A stretch of 64,000 nucleotides of DNA, from positions 124,001 to 188,000 of the forward strand of contig JAENRU010000471.1 in the NCBI GenBank assembly GCA_016647705.1, given 5' to 3'. This document shows positions 10,803 to 22,088 of the stretch, piece by piece; the stretch's first letter is position 1, and each line of letters begins with the position of its first letter. The notes under the pieces were generated by a model. The model was not told the origin of the DNA, ran no database searches, and was given only the letters and a program-made list of their open reading frames with translations. This DNA is from Eucommia ulmoides. Taxonomy: Eukaryota; Streptophyta; Magnoliopsida; Garryales; Eucommiaceae. Position numbers and translations under genes: made by a program.

Positions 10803-13800
10803 ATGAGCTCCCAAGAGTTGAGGGCTTCGCCTATAAAGTATACGAGGAATTCACGGAGGCGCAAAATAGCGCTGAATGTTGACCTTAATGTTGCACCACC
10901 TATTGAGAATGTGGATCAGGAGGGGACTTCAGCCAATGCTGGTGGATCTCAAGCCCGCCAACAAGGAGCTTCCATTCCTAATGTGCCTATTGATCTCGAA
11001 GAATTTGACGATGATGTTGTTTTATCTTCTCCCAGGGCATTTCTAGAAGTATGTTTGTCTTGTTTCCTTTTCGTTCATTTTATATGATGGGCATCATGTT
11101 TTCATTGTATCATAATTTTGTTTTATGGTTGATTGCAGTTGACCCCCTTGTGTTTAGACCCATTTTCATTTTACCCCTTGGTACTTCGAAAATTAGGCAC
11201 TTTACCTCCTTCTGAAGTTAAAACTTACTTTTCCCAATATGGCAAAAAGACTGAAACATCCTTAACACATATCATATCCATAATTTAGGAAAACAAGTTG
11301 GCTACTTAAACAAACTCCGTTTTAGATGATCTATATGCATGGAGTTGTCTCATATGGCAATATAATTTGTAATTAATAATTTAACACTCAAATTGCTAAC
11401 CCCCTTTCAAGAAAAATGCTTATTTTACACAAAAATTCAAAATTTTAAAACACGAAATTAATCTCATCTTTTGTTCATTTTCAATAATCTATATATGTTT
11501 TTCAATGTTTTAAGAGGTGAATAATCCATTTTTTCAATCAATTTTGACATTGGAGTGTAGTAAAAAACAATATTTTGGAGTCCTTAATTTTTATTTTTGA
11601 TTTTGATACAAACCTTTCATGTAAAAATTGATTGAAAATTGGATTCTTCACCTGTTAAAACGTGGGAAAACATGTATGTATGTCAATAAAAAGGGATACA
11701 AAATGAGGTCAATTTTGTATTTTAAAAACTTTAGTTTTTATGTAATATTAACATTTTTTCTTAAAGGGGGTAAGATATTTGGGTTTGGAACCTTATAACT
11801 TTTGTCAAATTCTTGATTGCAAGTTCTACTATTTTTTAGACGAATCCATGTATATACATAGATCATCCAAAACGGAGCTCGTTTGAGTAGTCATTTGTGT
11901 TTCAAAGTTAAGGGTCTAGTATACAACAGGGGCATTTCAGTCATTTTGCTAATTCCATTAGATTTAATGGAAAAAATAACTTTTGCACTTTAGTCCAATG
12001 TATAAGGAGGTAAAATGTCTATTTTCAACATACAAGGGGGTAAAGTGAAAATGGGTTTAAATTAAAGATTTGGTTGTCATTCCTTAATATTTATCTTCTT
12101 TTTTTTTTTTTTGTTTCAAAGCTAAGGTTCTTTCTCTCTTTTTTTTTTTTTTTTACACTAGGCTAAAGACAATGCTAGAAGGAAGCGTAGAAGGGCATTA
12201 CTAGATCATGCACATTTGGGTAATAACATTTCTGGTTTTTCTTCTCTGCTTATAATAACTGTGTCGTGTGTGTATCGCACTATGCAACATATTATTTTAC
12301 GCTTTTGCTTTTGTAGAACAAGATTTGGTGCTTTTAATTGGCAACATCTTTTCCTTTGGTTGCTATAGTTACCTGTTGGATGGTAAAATATAGTTTTTGA
12401 GGCATTTTTTGCCTTTTCTCTGTCAGTATGTTTAACTACGCATGCCTTTTCTCTCCCTCCCCTCTTATGGTCTGTTTGGGGGGGGGGGCGAAGGAAAATA
12501 GCGAGTGATTGACTTTCCTTTGTTGTGTTTGAATTAAGGGGAGGAATTCACTTTTTTATTGTGTAAAACTATTATGCCTTTTATATTTTATGTTGTTGTT
12601 AATTAAAAGTTGATTTGTAATGAAGTGAATCGAATAGGGGTAAATTTGTAAAAAAATAAGAAAAAATTGGAAGAAAACGGTGAGTCCTTCTGATTTGGAA
12701 GAATTCACTTTCCTTCCACATCTTCCCTCCTTCCCCTACCCGCCCCCCTCATTTCCTTGATCCAAACGGACCATTAAGATATGTTTTAGGACTTTCTTCA
12801 TCATTTGGAGATATCATTCTTCTTAGGTGGGACACCAAGTGATAGCATTGATGCTTGAGCAAACTTATAACATAAATGTGACCCTTTGATCATCTCCTTG
12901 CATGTATCTGTACTAGCATTTAACTAATGCTCCTTGATTTCACTTGTTTCATATTGTGCTTCATAAATTGCTCAGGCACAAAACAAGACTCAAATCTCCA
13001 ATACATAAATAGTTGGAAGTTCTTAATGTTTTTCTTATGTATTATGTCTTCAAAATGATTCAGTTTCTTGTTGCTTCTGCTTCTACTTATCAGATAGCTT
13101 CTGCTTCTACTTATCAGATAGCTTCTGCTTCTACTTATCAGATAGTCATTTAGAAGACCTCCTCATCCATCACTTGCGACTTGGCTTAAATAATACTCAT
13201 CCCGTAAAATTCCATCTTTTCTTAACATATATTTGGATTGTCATCTCTAATTAGGGAATCATTCGGAGCATGACACATTTCCCTTGCTCTTACGAATAGT
13301 TGAAGGTGGTTTATTTCATTTCTTCCCTTCGCTCTTTTTTGCTTAACAACTTCTGGCTTCGAAATCTGATGATGGATTTGTTACTGCAGAAGAATTGTCC
13401 TCAAGGATTGGTCGCTACAACAATGGAGGAGTTTCTGAGCATCAACAAGCTATTAATTTGGATCTTTATGTGAGCTTGGAAGGAAGTAGCAACTCTAAGG
13501 TGACATTCCTGTATTCTGTATATTATGATGTGCTTTCCCATGTTCCCTTTTTTTCTTTTTCTTTTGTGTGTATGTGTGTGGGGTCTATTTTTTCAGGAAT
13601 ATGAGGAAATTGTAAAAGCTTCACATAGAGGTTTGCTTATTATTTTCTCTGCTAAGTCCTTTCTTTTTTATTATTTTATTTTTTGTAGTTATATTGTGAT
13701 ACTGTCGATTAATTGTGCAAAACATTCAATGATTAGTGACACAAAGTATATGATGGGAGTTGAAACTAGTTCCTTGTTCGCGGGAGGGGGAGGGGGGGGG

Positions 13801-14604
13801 GGGGGGGGGAATGCAGCATTTTCCAATTAAATTCATGAAAAAATTGCTCCCAAGTTGTCTTTTCTAATGGATCTATTCTTTTCTTTTCTTTGTTTTTCCC
13901 CATATTTTTAGGCAACATAAAATATACATTGTTTCGCCTTTTTAAAGTATTTTTTCTTTTAAGAAAAAAAAGTACTTATTTTTAAAACTATTGGGTGCTT
14001 TGTACTTTAAAAAAGTATTTTTAAAAATAAAGATAAAGAAGTAAAAACATGATTTTAATTACTTTTTTCAATTAGCAAAGCATAATATTTTTTTTTTATA
14101 TATTATAAGAGATTGATGGAGATCAATGGACTAAGACCTTGCCACCGACATTTTTTCAATCATTTATAAGTTTTTGTTTTTTGGATTAAGAGATCACTTT
14201 AAGGGATATTGTTGAGATATAATCTATACGCTATCAAAAACACTCTTGATATTTTTCTTCTACTTGGTATTTTTTTGGTTAAATTATTATTTTTCTTTTA
14301 AAAATACTTAAAAAAAAGGTTACCAAATGGTGCCATAACTATTTTATTGTTATTTCTGTTCCTCTTTTAATGGCAGATTGAGGATGCACAGCCGCCGCCT
14401 CAGCCTCCTCCAAAGGAGCCAACTTTTACCTGCCCGGTGTGCATGGGACCCTTGTTTGAAGAGATGTCAACAAAGTGTGGTCACATTTTCTGTAAGGCAT
14501 GTATTAAGGCTGCTATAGCTGCTCAGGGTAAATGCCCTACTTGTAGGAGGAAAGTCTCCATGAAAGATACTATCAGGATATACCTTCCCGCTGCCAACAG
14601 CTGA
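10803..14604 (+). CDS. RING-type E3 ubiquitin ligase, RNF4-like
   Basis: Four exons fit one frame: 10803-11048, 12162-12219, 13390-13499 and 14377-14604, all with GT-AG borders, giving 213 residues. The C-terminal exon encodes a C3HC4 RING: CPVC, then KCGHIFCKAC and CPTCRRK, ending in IYLPAANS-stop. The N-terminus has VDLNVAP and the segment VPIDLEEFDDDVVLSSPRAF, where the hydrophobic-acidic runs resemble SUMO-interacting motifs. Plant RNF4-like proteins have this same layout, so a SUMO-targeted ubiquitin ligase role in the nucleus is a reasonable inference. A basic patch, ARRKRRR, in exon 2 may be a nuclear signal. The 34-bp segment 13597-13630 also has splice borders but would break the frame, so it is left out. 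Introns are loaded with MITEs. Confidence 0.85.
11142..12060. mobile_element. Near-full-length fold-back element in intron 1 of the RING gene
   Basis: The left arm reads acccattttcattttaccc... tttacctcctt. The right arm, reverse complemented, gives acccattttcactttaccc... ttttacctcctt. Pairing continues inward: gatcatccaaaacggag (right) opposes the complement of ctccgttttagatgatc (left), and the block containing taagaggtgaataatcc opposes the right-arm block at about 11645-11670. Arms of roughly 400 bp surround a spacer of about 100 bp near 11540-11630. Such Mutator-like or fold-back MITEs lack coding capacity. In pre-mRNA the arms could form a long hairpin. Confidence 0.8.
12468..12773. mobile_element. 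Tourist-like (PIF/Harbinger) MITE
   Basis: A 306-bp element with inverted ends tggtctgtttgg and ccaaacggacca, flanked on both sides by TTA (12465-12467 and 12774-12776), the target duplication of PIF/Harbinger elements. It contains a G run after the left end and no ORF. It sits in intron 2 of the RING gene. Confidence 0.8.
13072..13145 (+). repeat. 24-bp tandem repeat, three copies
   Basis: The unit gcttctgcttctacttatca plus gata is repeated three times with no visible difference, within intron 2 of the RING gene. Exact repeats this short are prone to length variation. Confidence 0.85.
13597..13630 (+). other. Possible cryptic or alternative exon of the RING gene
   Basis: Bounded by tttttcag and gag|gtttgc, so it has plausible splice sites and is open in the incoming frame. 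It is 34 bp long. Joining it to the last exon gives an immediate stop (GAT TGA), losing the RING domain. The upstream exon joins directly to 14377 in frame, so this piece is either unused or an alternative exon producing a truncated product. Confidence 0.35.
13975..14340. repeat. Possible small MITE in RING intron 3
   Basis: The left part (ttgggtgctttgtacttt) and the right part (ggttaccaaatggtgccataa) are weakly inverted, and the interior is A/T rich. The motif type matches other elements ending in plant-style gcaccatttggtaacc. No target duplication was identified. A 24-base G run lies just upstream (13786-13809). Confidence 0.3.
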
Positions 14605-16855
14605 GAAGAGTACAAGGTAAATAAATACCCCTTTTTTTCCCGTTATCAGTAGCTGCAGTTTGGTACTTAATTATATGAACCTGTTCTAATATATTAGTGA
14701 AGAATCAACTGTGGGGTATCACATTAGGAAGACATAAGTTTATCAATGGTCCTCTTTTTTTTCCCCCCTCTTTTTTTTCTTAAAGTCAATAGAAGACTCC
14801 GAGTGTTCTTAGTGTGCTTAGGAAAATCAAATTACAACGGCGGGTTGTTTAATTTTGAGAAAGTAATTTTTCTTTCTGGGGGAATTGTCATTTTCTTTTT
14901 TCGCAGTCAATAGAAGATTCGGGAGTTGCTTAGGAAAATCAAAATTACAATGATTTATTTTTTAATTTTGAAATGGAAGGTCCAAAAAGAGTATATGAAG
15001 TACTCATTCTGTCCCAAATCTATTCACATTTGATTTTACTCAAAGTTTTAGGCAATGTTTAATTTTTCCACTTTACTATATTGCCCTCATTGAGAATAAT
15101 GTTAAAGTGATAAAACTTTTTGGAATTTAAATGTAGAGTTTATTTTGGGAAAAATGACAATTAATTTGGGACATTCTAAAAGGAAAGTAGGAAAATTAAT
15201 TTTGGATGGAGGCGGTACTTTCTTGGTCGGGGTGGGGGGTGGGGGGGGTGTTTTTGTCCTGAAATTTGAGATGTTTGAACACGGTCTAGATGAAGTCGAA
15301 CTGGGTGAGTATTGGAATAAAATGATGGGTGATTCGGTATTGTGCCCCCAAAGCCCAATTGTTTATTACACTTACACTTAACTATTATTTTTCTTTTATG
15401 AGAATTCTGCTAATTAAAAAAAAAAAAAAAAAAAGGTGAATTAATTTTAGTACAATACCCTCCACAAACCCCAAACGTGTTCTGAAAATTTCGTGTTCTT
15501 ACTAATTTTTAGCAATTTTTTAGAAACACATCAAACCTTCACCAACCAAATGGGAGACCATTACCATTAATAACAATATTTTTTTGGATTTTTGAAGTTG
15601 CTCTCCAAGATTTGAAGCAAAAATAAAATTGCAGCAAACAAATTCCGAAGAAAACAAAGTAGATTTCTGAATAAAATGTTGCAAATTTCTGATACAATCA
15701 ACATTTGTAGATGCAGTAACACTATCAACAAACAATTTATCCAAAAAATAGAATGCACAACAATTTTTTTCTTGATAAAATGCAGCAAACTTGCAGTGAA
15801 ATTTTTTAAAAAAACTGCAGCAAACATTAAAAAAAAAAAAAATTACGTTGTATTCAGATCTGGAACATATTGTCCATATCTGAAAAAAAATAAAAATCAG
15901 ATTTGAAAAATATATTCAAAAAGAAAGAGAGAGAAGACGGGGTGGGTGAGATTGGCGTCCACCGAGAGAGAGACCCAATCGAGAATGAGAAGAGAAAGGT
16001 GTAGTTTTTTTATGTTATTTATTAAGGTGTATTATTGGCATAAAAAAATAAAGAAAAAGTGAGGTTTTGGTAAAATAATTTTAAAAATGTATTTGCTCAC
16101 ATTTGGCTTAGTCGATGGGGTTCATGTTATTTTTTAAGGTTTAAGTGTAGTTAGCCCTAAAAAATTCTTAAATGAAAACTAATTTATGAAATATTATTTG
16201 TTTGTTTATAATTATATGAATTATTTATCGTCACTTCGTATTGAATTTTTTTTCTTCCCTTTTTGCCCTTTCTTACAATAGCAAATGTAACATTTATTCT
16301 TGGTGGATGTTTTCTTGACAGGCCATAATCGACCTTTTCACTTTTCAGTCCGGGGATGGGAAATTGTTTCAACGTGCTGTTCAGCGCTGGAGGTGTGAAA
16401 AATGAAAATTCATTGTTTCAAAGTTCTGAACCCAATATTTTAGAGGGTTCGAAACTGAAGTTGCCCTAGTCGAATCGACGGTTTGTTACTCTATTTTTAT
16501 AAACCGATATCTACAAAAAAATCTGCTGTTAGAATTGACATTTTAGGACTTAGTTTTTATTTATATTGAGTTGTTCAACATTTGTCCATACATAAAGGTT
16601 CAGATTTAGACAAATGAAAAACTTTTTATGTTGATTTGTTGCAATCTTCATGATATCATACAATACTAGTATTTTTTAGACAAATAGCAAGCCAATTTAA
16701 ACAAGTATTTTTTTTATACAAATAGCAAGCCAATTTAAACAATTAGTACAACCCAAAATGCCATAGTACTAGTCAAACGTAAGAGCGTTTGAGCTTATTT
16801 AAAAATACGTAGATGTTATGTCGAACGCCCAATAGCATAATTATCATAATACCCA
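14605..16855. other. Spacer between the RING gene and the glycine-rich gene
   Basis: Contains the RING 3' UTR at first, then a duplicated segment (agtcaatagaaga... cttaggaaaatcaaa) at about 14785-14860 and 14907-14980, a G-rich patch (15225-15250) and a long A run (15417-15435). ORFs at 15145-15381 and 15520-15906 lie on overlapping strands, have biased composition and show no motif. No gene is supported. Confidence 0.5.
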
Positions 16856-17176
16856 TCACGGATATTCATCTAATCCCTTACCATTAGGAATAGGTTTGGG
16901 AAAGCCGGGACCTTTGAGCTCACTGCCGAATTTGCCCCAACCACCAAACCCCGGGAAACCAAACCCAGGGAAGCCTCCCCACCCCCATGGCCCACCAAAC
17001 CACGGAAACCAAGGGTGGCCAAAACCGCCGCCCAACCCCCAAGGGCCACCAAAGAAGAACTCCGGGTGGGAGATGTCTTCTTTGGCCGGAGGAATCTCTC
17101 TTCCTCCATTGGCATTAGCAAGTAAAGAAGTGAGGAAGATTGCAAGAACAAGCATACCCTTTGTAGCTCTATCCAT
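16856..17176 (-). CDS. Small secreted glycine-rich protein
   Basis: A 106-residue single-exon ORF. Residues 1-24 (MDRATKGMLVLAIFLTSLLA then NANG) form a clear signal peptide with a basic start, a hydrophobic core and small residues at the cut. The mature part begins with a charged segment (GREIPPAKED) and continues with Gly-Phe-Pro-Trp rich repeats such as GGPWGWGGFPGFG. This is typical of plant cell-wall glycine-rich proteins, but the biochemical role is unknown. A TATA box lies about 65-75 bases upstream of the ATG. Overlapping ORFs on the plus strand are composition shadows. The start fits because the signal peptide begins right at this Met. Confidence 0.8.
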   Translation of the reverse strand: MDRATKGMLVLAIFLTSLLANANGGREIPPAKEDISHPEFFFGGPWGLGGGFGHPWFPWFGGPWGWGGFPGFGFPGFGGWGKFGSELKGPGFPKPIPNGKGLDEYP

Positions 17177-17240
17177 TGTGAGACTGTTTTTGTTGTTCTT
17201 TGTTTGTTTGTGTGGTGTTTTGAGGGGGTTTTGGATTCCC

Positions 17241-17250
17241 CATTTTATAG
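17241..17250 (-). promoter_or_regulatory. TATA box of the glycine-rich protein gene
   Basis: On the minus strand the sequence is ctataaaatg, 65-75 bases before the ATG at 17176, implying a leader of about 35-45 bases. Confidence 0.6.
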
Positions 17251-18699
17251 TGGATTTGGTTTCCTATTATGGGAATTAGTATTGATGGTTGAATGGGTGG
17301 GAGTATTGTTTTTTATGGACATGATGTTAAAAGGGTTCCTTCTTAGTGAACTGCCATGATTAATTCTTGATAGCATATGATGTTAAATTTGAGAAAATTA
17401 CACCCCAAACCCATTAATTATGCATAATTGTTTACTTTGTCCCAAAATTTATCAATTTCAAAAGTTGTTTCTCAAAGACCTATTTTCCTGTTTTCTTGAC
17501 CCGATGGTGAATTTCAGCGTACAAAAATGTGGACGATTTTTAATGCAAAAAATACAATATTAAATGTAATTTTTAATTCGGATGAATTTGAGAATAGGGC
17601 CATATAGAGTCAATAGTTCAAGTCCCAAAAGGTGGAAAGCATTGGCACATTGTGGGGTTGAAAGTGTAATATTATCATATTCAGGTTGGTGAGGAAATCT
17701 AATGGGTTATTGTGGGAATTGCTTGCAAGTATTATCAAGTTTGTCATCTTTCAAGAGATAATCCAAGGGAATGAGACAAAAAAGGGGTTTGATAATTTGA
17801 AGAGAAGATGTTGAAAATTAGAAATATATTCTAATTTTGTCTTGTTGATTAACGCAGTTGGCTCTTCCTTGTGCAGCAGCTTTAATGAATCCCATAATCT
17901 CCCACCCCCCACCCCCAAAAGGAAAGGAAAGGAAAGCTGCATTTAATTGGATCGAGGGGAGGAATGGAAGGGAAGGGAAGAGGGGAGAGAGGAAATTGTG
18001 TTTTTTTTTTTTTTTAATTGATTTTGGACGTAAAGAGAGAGATTCACTTTCCATTGCCTAATATAATTGTGTAATAAATCAATATAATAAAACAATTCAG
18101 TATATAATTTTCAAGTATATTTAACTTTATAGTCTAATAGTGTTATTTAACGTGTCTTTAGAGCAGGAGTTTAGTATTCGAATCCCCTTTCACCCATTCC
18201 CTTAAGTGTAGATGTGGAAAAAATTCTATGTTATATATATATATTGCTTAGGAAATATTAAAGAAAAAAATGTCATTCGCCATGGATCTCTATGTTTCTT
18301 TCAATTCTTTCTAGGGATAATGTGGTCTGATTAAAAGAGTCATTCTACCAAAATATCCTGCAATTTTTTATTGAACCATTTAATCCTCAAATTCACGTTA
18401 ATCATTATTGTTTAGTCCCAATTTTTTATATGAATCAAATGAATTGACAATAATGTCCTCTACAAATGCGAAATCATACATTTGACAACAAATCTTTCCG
18501 TACTATAAAAGTGGGAACGATTACCAAATCTGAACTAAACCATTTTTCTATTCTTAAAAAAAATGATAACTTTTTTTGTATATCATTTGTTAGATTTGAA
18601 TATAGATTTATAATCGAGAGGTCATTAACTTCAAAATAACATTCATTTGTATATATTTTGCTATATGATTTAATATGTGTTGAATTTAACACAATGATG
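17251..18699. other. AT-rich spacer
   Basis: Upstream region of the minus-strand glycine-rich gene. It has purine-rich stretches near 17925-18000, a T run at 18001-18015 and a TA repeat near 18232-18244. The small ORFs at 17751-18061 overlap on both strands and are low-complexity. Nothing else is recognised. Confidence 0.45.
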
Positions 18700-19450
18700 A
18701 ATTTTGTGTTGAATTGAACACAACGATAAAATTTGTGTTGTCAACACGATGATAAACTTTTCAATCTATTTTTCATTTAAGTACATTTAATAATTTTTAC
18801 AATAAAAATATAGTACATTTATAAAATTTTATTGAAATATCATGTTGAATTCAATATGATGTAAAAAACTATGAAGATTAAGAAGTAGCATGTTGAATTT
18901 AACAAGAATGTGAAAATTTGATGGAAAAAAAGGTAAACGTGATATCGTTAGCTTCAAACAATAATACATTTGAAGTATCATATTAAATTTAATACGAAAT
19001 TGAAAAACTATGAAAATTTTAAAAGTGACATGTTGAATTCAACACGAATATGAAAACTAATGAAAAAAATAATGAACGTGATATTATTTTGAAATGATAT
19101 TATTCAGACGAATTTGAATATATAATTAGATCATGAAAAAAAAAATATCATGTTGAATTTAATACGATGTGAAAAACTATGCAAGTTCGGAAATAGCATG
19201 TTAAATTTAATATGAATGTGAAAATTTGATGAAAAAATGGTGAACATGATATTATTAGTTTCAAAGCAATATAACATTTGGTACCATGTTGAATTCAACA
19301 TGAAATTGAAAAATTGAAAATTCTGGAGGTACTATATTGAATTCAACACGAATCTCAAAACTAATTAAAAAATAATAAATGTGATATCATTTTGAAAATT
19401 TTATTCAGATGAATCTAAATATAGAGTTAGATCATTAAAAAAATGTGTAA
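18700..19450. repeat. Diverged tandem repeat, ~150-bp monomers in ~300-bp dimers
   Basis: Segments beginning with catgttgaattcaa-type sequence followed by aaaactatgaa recur near 18842, 18985, 19150 and 19285. The first and third, and the second and fourth, are the closest pairs, about 300 bp apart. Many units carry the internal palindrome ttgaattcaa. A related piece with the same tail (ttcagacgaatatgaatata) reappears at 27540-27900 beyond the copia element. Confidence 0.6.
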
Positions 19451-21063
19451 AATAATAGTTATTTTGATTTTGATAATATAATTTGAATCCCTATTTTTTA
19501 GGAACTTATATATCAAGCAAGTGTAGGAGTAAATTTGACGGAATAATCACAACTTATTATTTGGTAACCCACTTAAAAAGAGTTTATTTGGTAGTTTTGT
19601 CTCCTTTATAGGACTCGCTAATAACCGCCCCTTCTTCCTATTTCTTTAAGAATTTCCCTTTTCTCTTTATCCCAGTTTTCTCTAACAATGGAAGTTATCA
19701 CCTAACAATCTTCATTCGATCCATTATTTCATTTGTTAATATTTAAAATGATTTTTTTCCCCAAATTTGTTAATTTTATAATCCATGTTTAATTTTTAGG
19801 TTTATTATTATTTTGATACTACACTCTTTATTTTTGTTGTGACTTTTTACTTTCTTAAATGTTCATATTGGGGTTATTGATTAATGAAATTTTGAATGAT
19901 ATCGGAAGAAAATTTAAATATATTTTTAGATTTAGTTTTTTTCATTTGTGTCTTCAGGCATGGGATATATGCTAGTTTATTTTATAATTCAAGACATATT
20001 TAATTTGAGATATTTTTAGCTTTGGATTAAATATTCAAGGGTCAAGATTAATGGATTTTAGGAGACATTTTCAGTCATTGGATTAGATTCAAGACATGAG
20101 ATCATAGAATTCCGAACAAACTATCTCAACAAATAAACAGTTGTTGATTTAGACCATGAAAATTCCAATAAACTATCCAATGACATATCAATCGTTAATT
20201 TAAATCATGAAACTTCCAACAAACCATTCAATCATATATTTTTACAATTGATATATTTTTATTATTGGATGGTTGAAGATATTTCTAATTGTTAATTTAG
20301 ATTTTGTTGAGAAGCTAAATAATAAATTTTCAACAAAATATATTTTCATGATCAATATATTCAAACAAACTATAAGATATTCAAGATTAATTTATGAACT
20401 AAAATTAGTGTATTTAGGTACATGGTACATACTAATATATCTATATTATAAATCAAAACAATGTAAGCTCCACACATTTTTTTTTTTGTTAATAGAACGA
20501 TTGAAATCTATTAGAAAAGACTTATAGTAAATCTCAACCATTTAATTAAAGAGATATTTTTATCTCTTGGATTATATATTTGGCGAAATCTTAACATTTG
20601 TATTCATGATGTTAATTATTCTATCGAGCCCATGCCATTTATAATATAGATTAAATAATTTAAGCCAAATACATTTTTTATGGGGCAGTTACCGAACAAT
20701 CCCATTTGGGTGTGGAAACTACCAAATGAACTCAACAGATTTTGTTTGCACCGATCGGTCCTTAAGGAAATTTACGGACAAATTTGCCCCTATTAATGAA
20801 TCTGCACCTTCCATACATATTGTCACCCCTAAAAACGCGAAACAAAATATGGTAATAAATTACCAATGAAGCTGAAAACGAAACCTACAATTTTTTTCAA
20901 TTATGATTGTTGTTCAATGATTATTTTACACCACAATGATTTGTGAACCAAAATGATCTATGAGTTATGATCTTTAAAATGAGATATTAATTTTTTTTAG
21001 TTCTTAATTAGTATACATGTGAATGTTATATATAACAGTAATTGTGATGTTAATGTTATATAT
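19451..21063. other. AT-rich spacer with degenerate repeats
   Basis: Contains short diverged repeats of a motif like tccaacaaaccattcaat (about 20100-20240) and palindromic gttatatataac copies just left of the copia insertion. ORF 20273-20527 has no motif. A Helitron-like 3' end may lie at 19949-19975. Confidence 0.4.
19945..19976 (+). mobile_element. Possible Helitron 3' end
   Basis: The imperfect hairpin tgtgtcttcaggcatggg is followed by atatatg and CTAG then T, as at Helitron 3' ends (hairpin plus CTRR before a T). Similar hairpins gtgtcttcaggcac (near 35984) and ccgtgccttcatgcacgg (near 32831) occur in the window. No matching 5' TC end was established. Confidence 0.3.
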
Positions 21064-21068
21064 AACAT

Positions 21069-22061
21069 TGTTGAAACAAATGAATTTTAATTTAATTTTT
21101 AGAATAGAAAGTGCCAAATGTGTCAAATTGGTTTTTTCCTCAAAACCTTTTGTCCCACATTGGTTGGGAGAGATAAAATTAAAGTGGATATCTAGGGGTA
21201 TGTGAGACACTTGGGGTGTGCCCCAAGGGGTACCCACATTTTGTGGAGGGGAGAAGAGTTACATCCCTATCGGTTTACCACACACGCGTGCGCCGCCGCC
21301 GCCGTCCGTCCGTGCCGAGCGTGTGATGAGGTGACACTTATTTATTTTTTAGAAAAAATTTATTTAAAAATATTTTTTTAAAAAAAAAAAAAAACAGTTT
21401 ACATTAAAAAAAAAAAACGAAAATGTTTGAACCGTTGGAAAAAAAAACGTTTTAAATTAAAAAACGTTTCAAGTGAACGTTTTAATATTTTAATTGTTTA
21501 AAACATTTTTTTTATTTTCGGTTTTAAACAAAAGGGATTCAAACGTTTTTTTTTTATTTTCTTTCTCCTATAAATAGTGTTCATTTTTCCTCATTTTCAG
21601 ACACAGAAGAGAAAACGAAAACAGTGTTCTATTTCTGCACTGTTTCTGCACTGTTTCAGCTTTGTTTCTGTTCCGGTTTTTTGTTTCTGTTTCTGTTCCG
21701 ATTTTGTTTCTGTTTCTGTTCCGAAACAGTTTCTGTTCCGAAACATTTTCGGTTTCATCTTCCGGAATTGTTCCGATCTGTTCCGGTACTGTTTAATCTG
21801 TCCGATTTTGGTTTCCGAGCAGTTTTGTTCGTTTTGCGAACAGTGTGTGGGGGTGTTTGGTTTTCGGGACTTCTACAGTGCAAAGAACGTCCTAGACAGA
21901 GGAGAATTCTGGGCTGTTTTATCCTGGGGACGACGGGGCTGATACACTGCTTGCACGTTCTTGGGCAGAGCCGCGAAACGTCTTAAAGAGAGCGATCTAG
22001 TCCGCGACTCATCCCAATAAATTTTGGTAAACTCGTTCTTTATTTATTTTCTGCAACAACA
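21069..22061 (+). repeat. 5' LTR of the copia element
   Basis: Starts TGTTGAAAC and ends CAACAACA (993 bp). It carries a TATA box (TATAAATA, 21569-21576) followed by a leader rich in tttctgttccg repeats. It differs from the 3' LTR by a few substitutions and short indels, for example an extra 18-bp copy of a gttccgaaaca-type repeat near 21730. Small ORFs within it are not genes. Confidence 0.95.
21569..21576 (+). promoter_or_regulatory. TATA box in the copia 5' LTR
   Basis: TATAAATA within the LTR. Expected transcription start is near 21600. The 3' LTR has the same box near 27041-27048. Confidence 0.6.
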
Positions 22062-22063
22062 AT

Positions 22064-22074
22064 TTTAAGACGTT
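22064..22074 (+). other. 11-nt site complementary to LTR (possible self-primer site)
   Basis: Immediately after the 5' LTR, where a tRNA primer site is expected, the sequence is tttaagacgtt. It is the exact reverse complement of aacgtcttaaa at 21977-21987 in the same LTR, and the 3' LTR has it too. The pairing can extend by one G-U. A tRNA match was not recognised. Confidence 0.45.
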
Positions 22075-22088
22075 CAATATCTGCTAAG

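Noticed and set aside
13786..13809. Long G run (also near 101, 1397 and 12480)
   Set aside because: Simple-sequence runs in introns, variable and error-prone in sequencing; no function inferred.
16896..17279. Pro-rich plus-strand ORF opposite the glycine-rich protein
   Set aside because: Gly codons read as Pro on the other strand; it lacks a signal peptide, while the minus frame has one plus a TATA box.
21577..21986. Phe/Cys-rich ORFs repeated at 27098-27432
   Set aside because: They are inside the copia LTRs and arise from tttctgttccg repeats.
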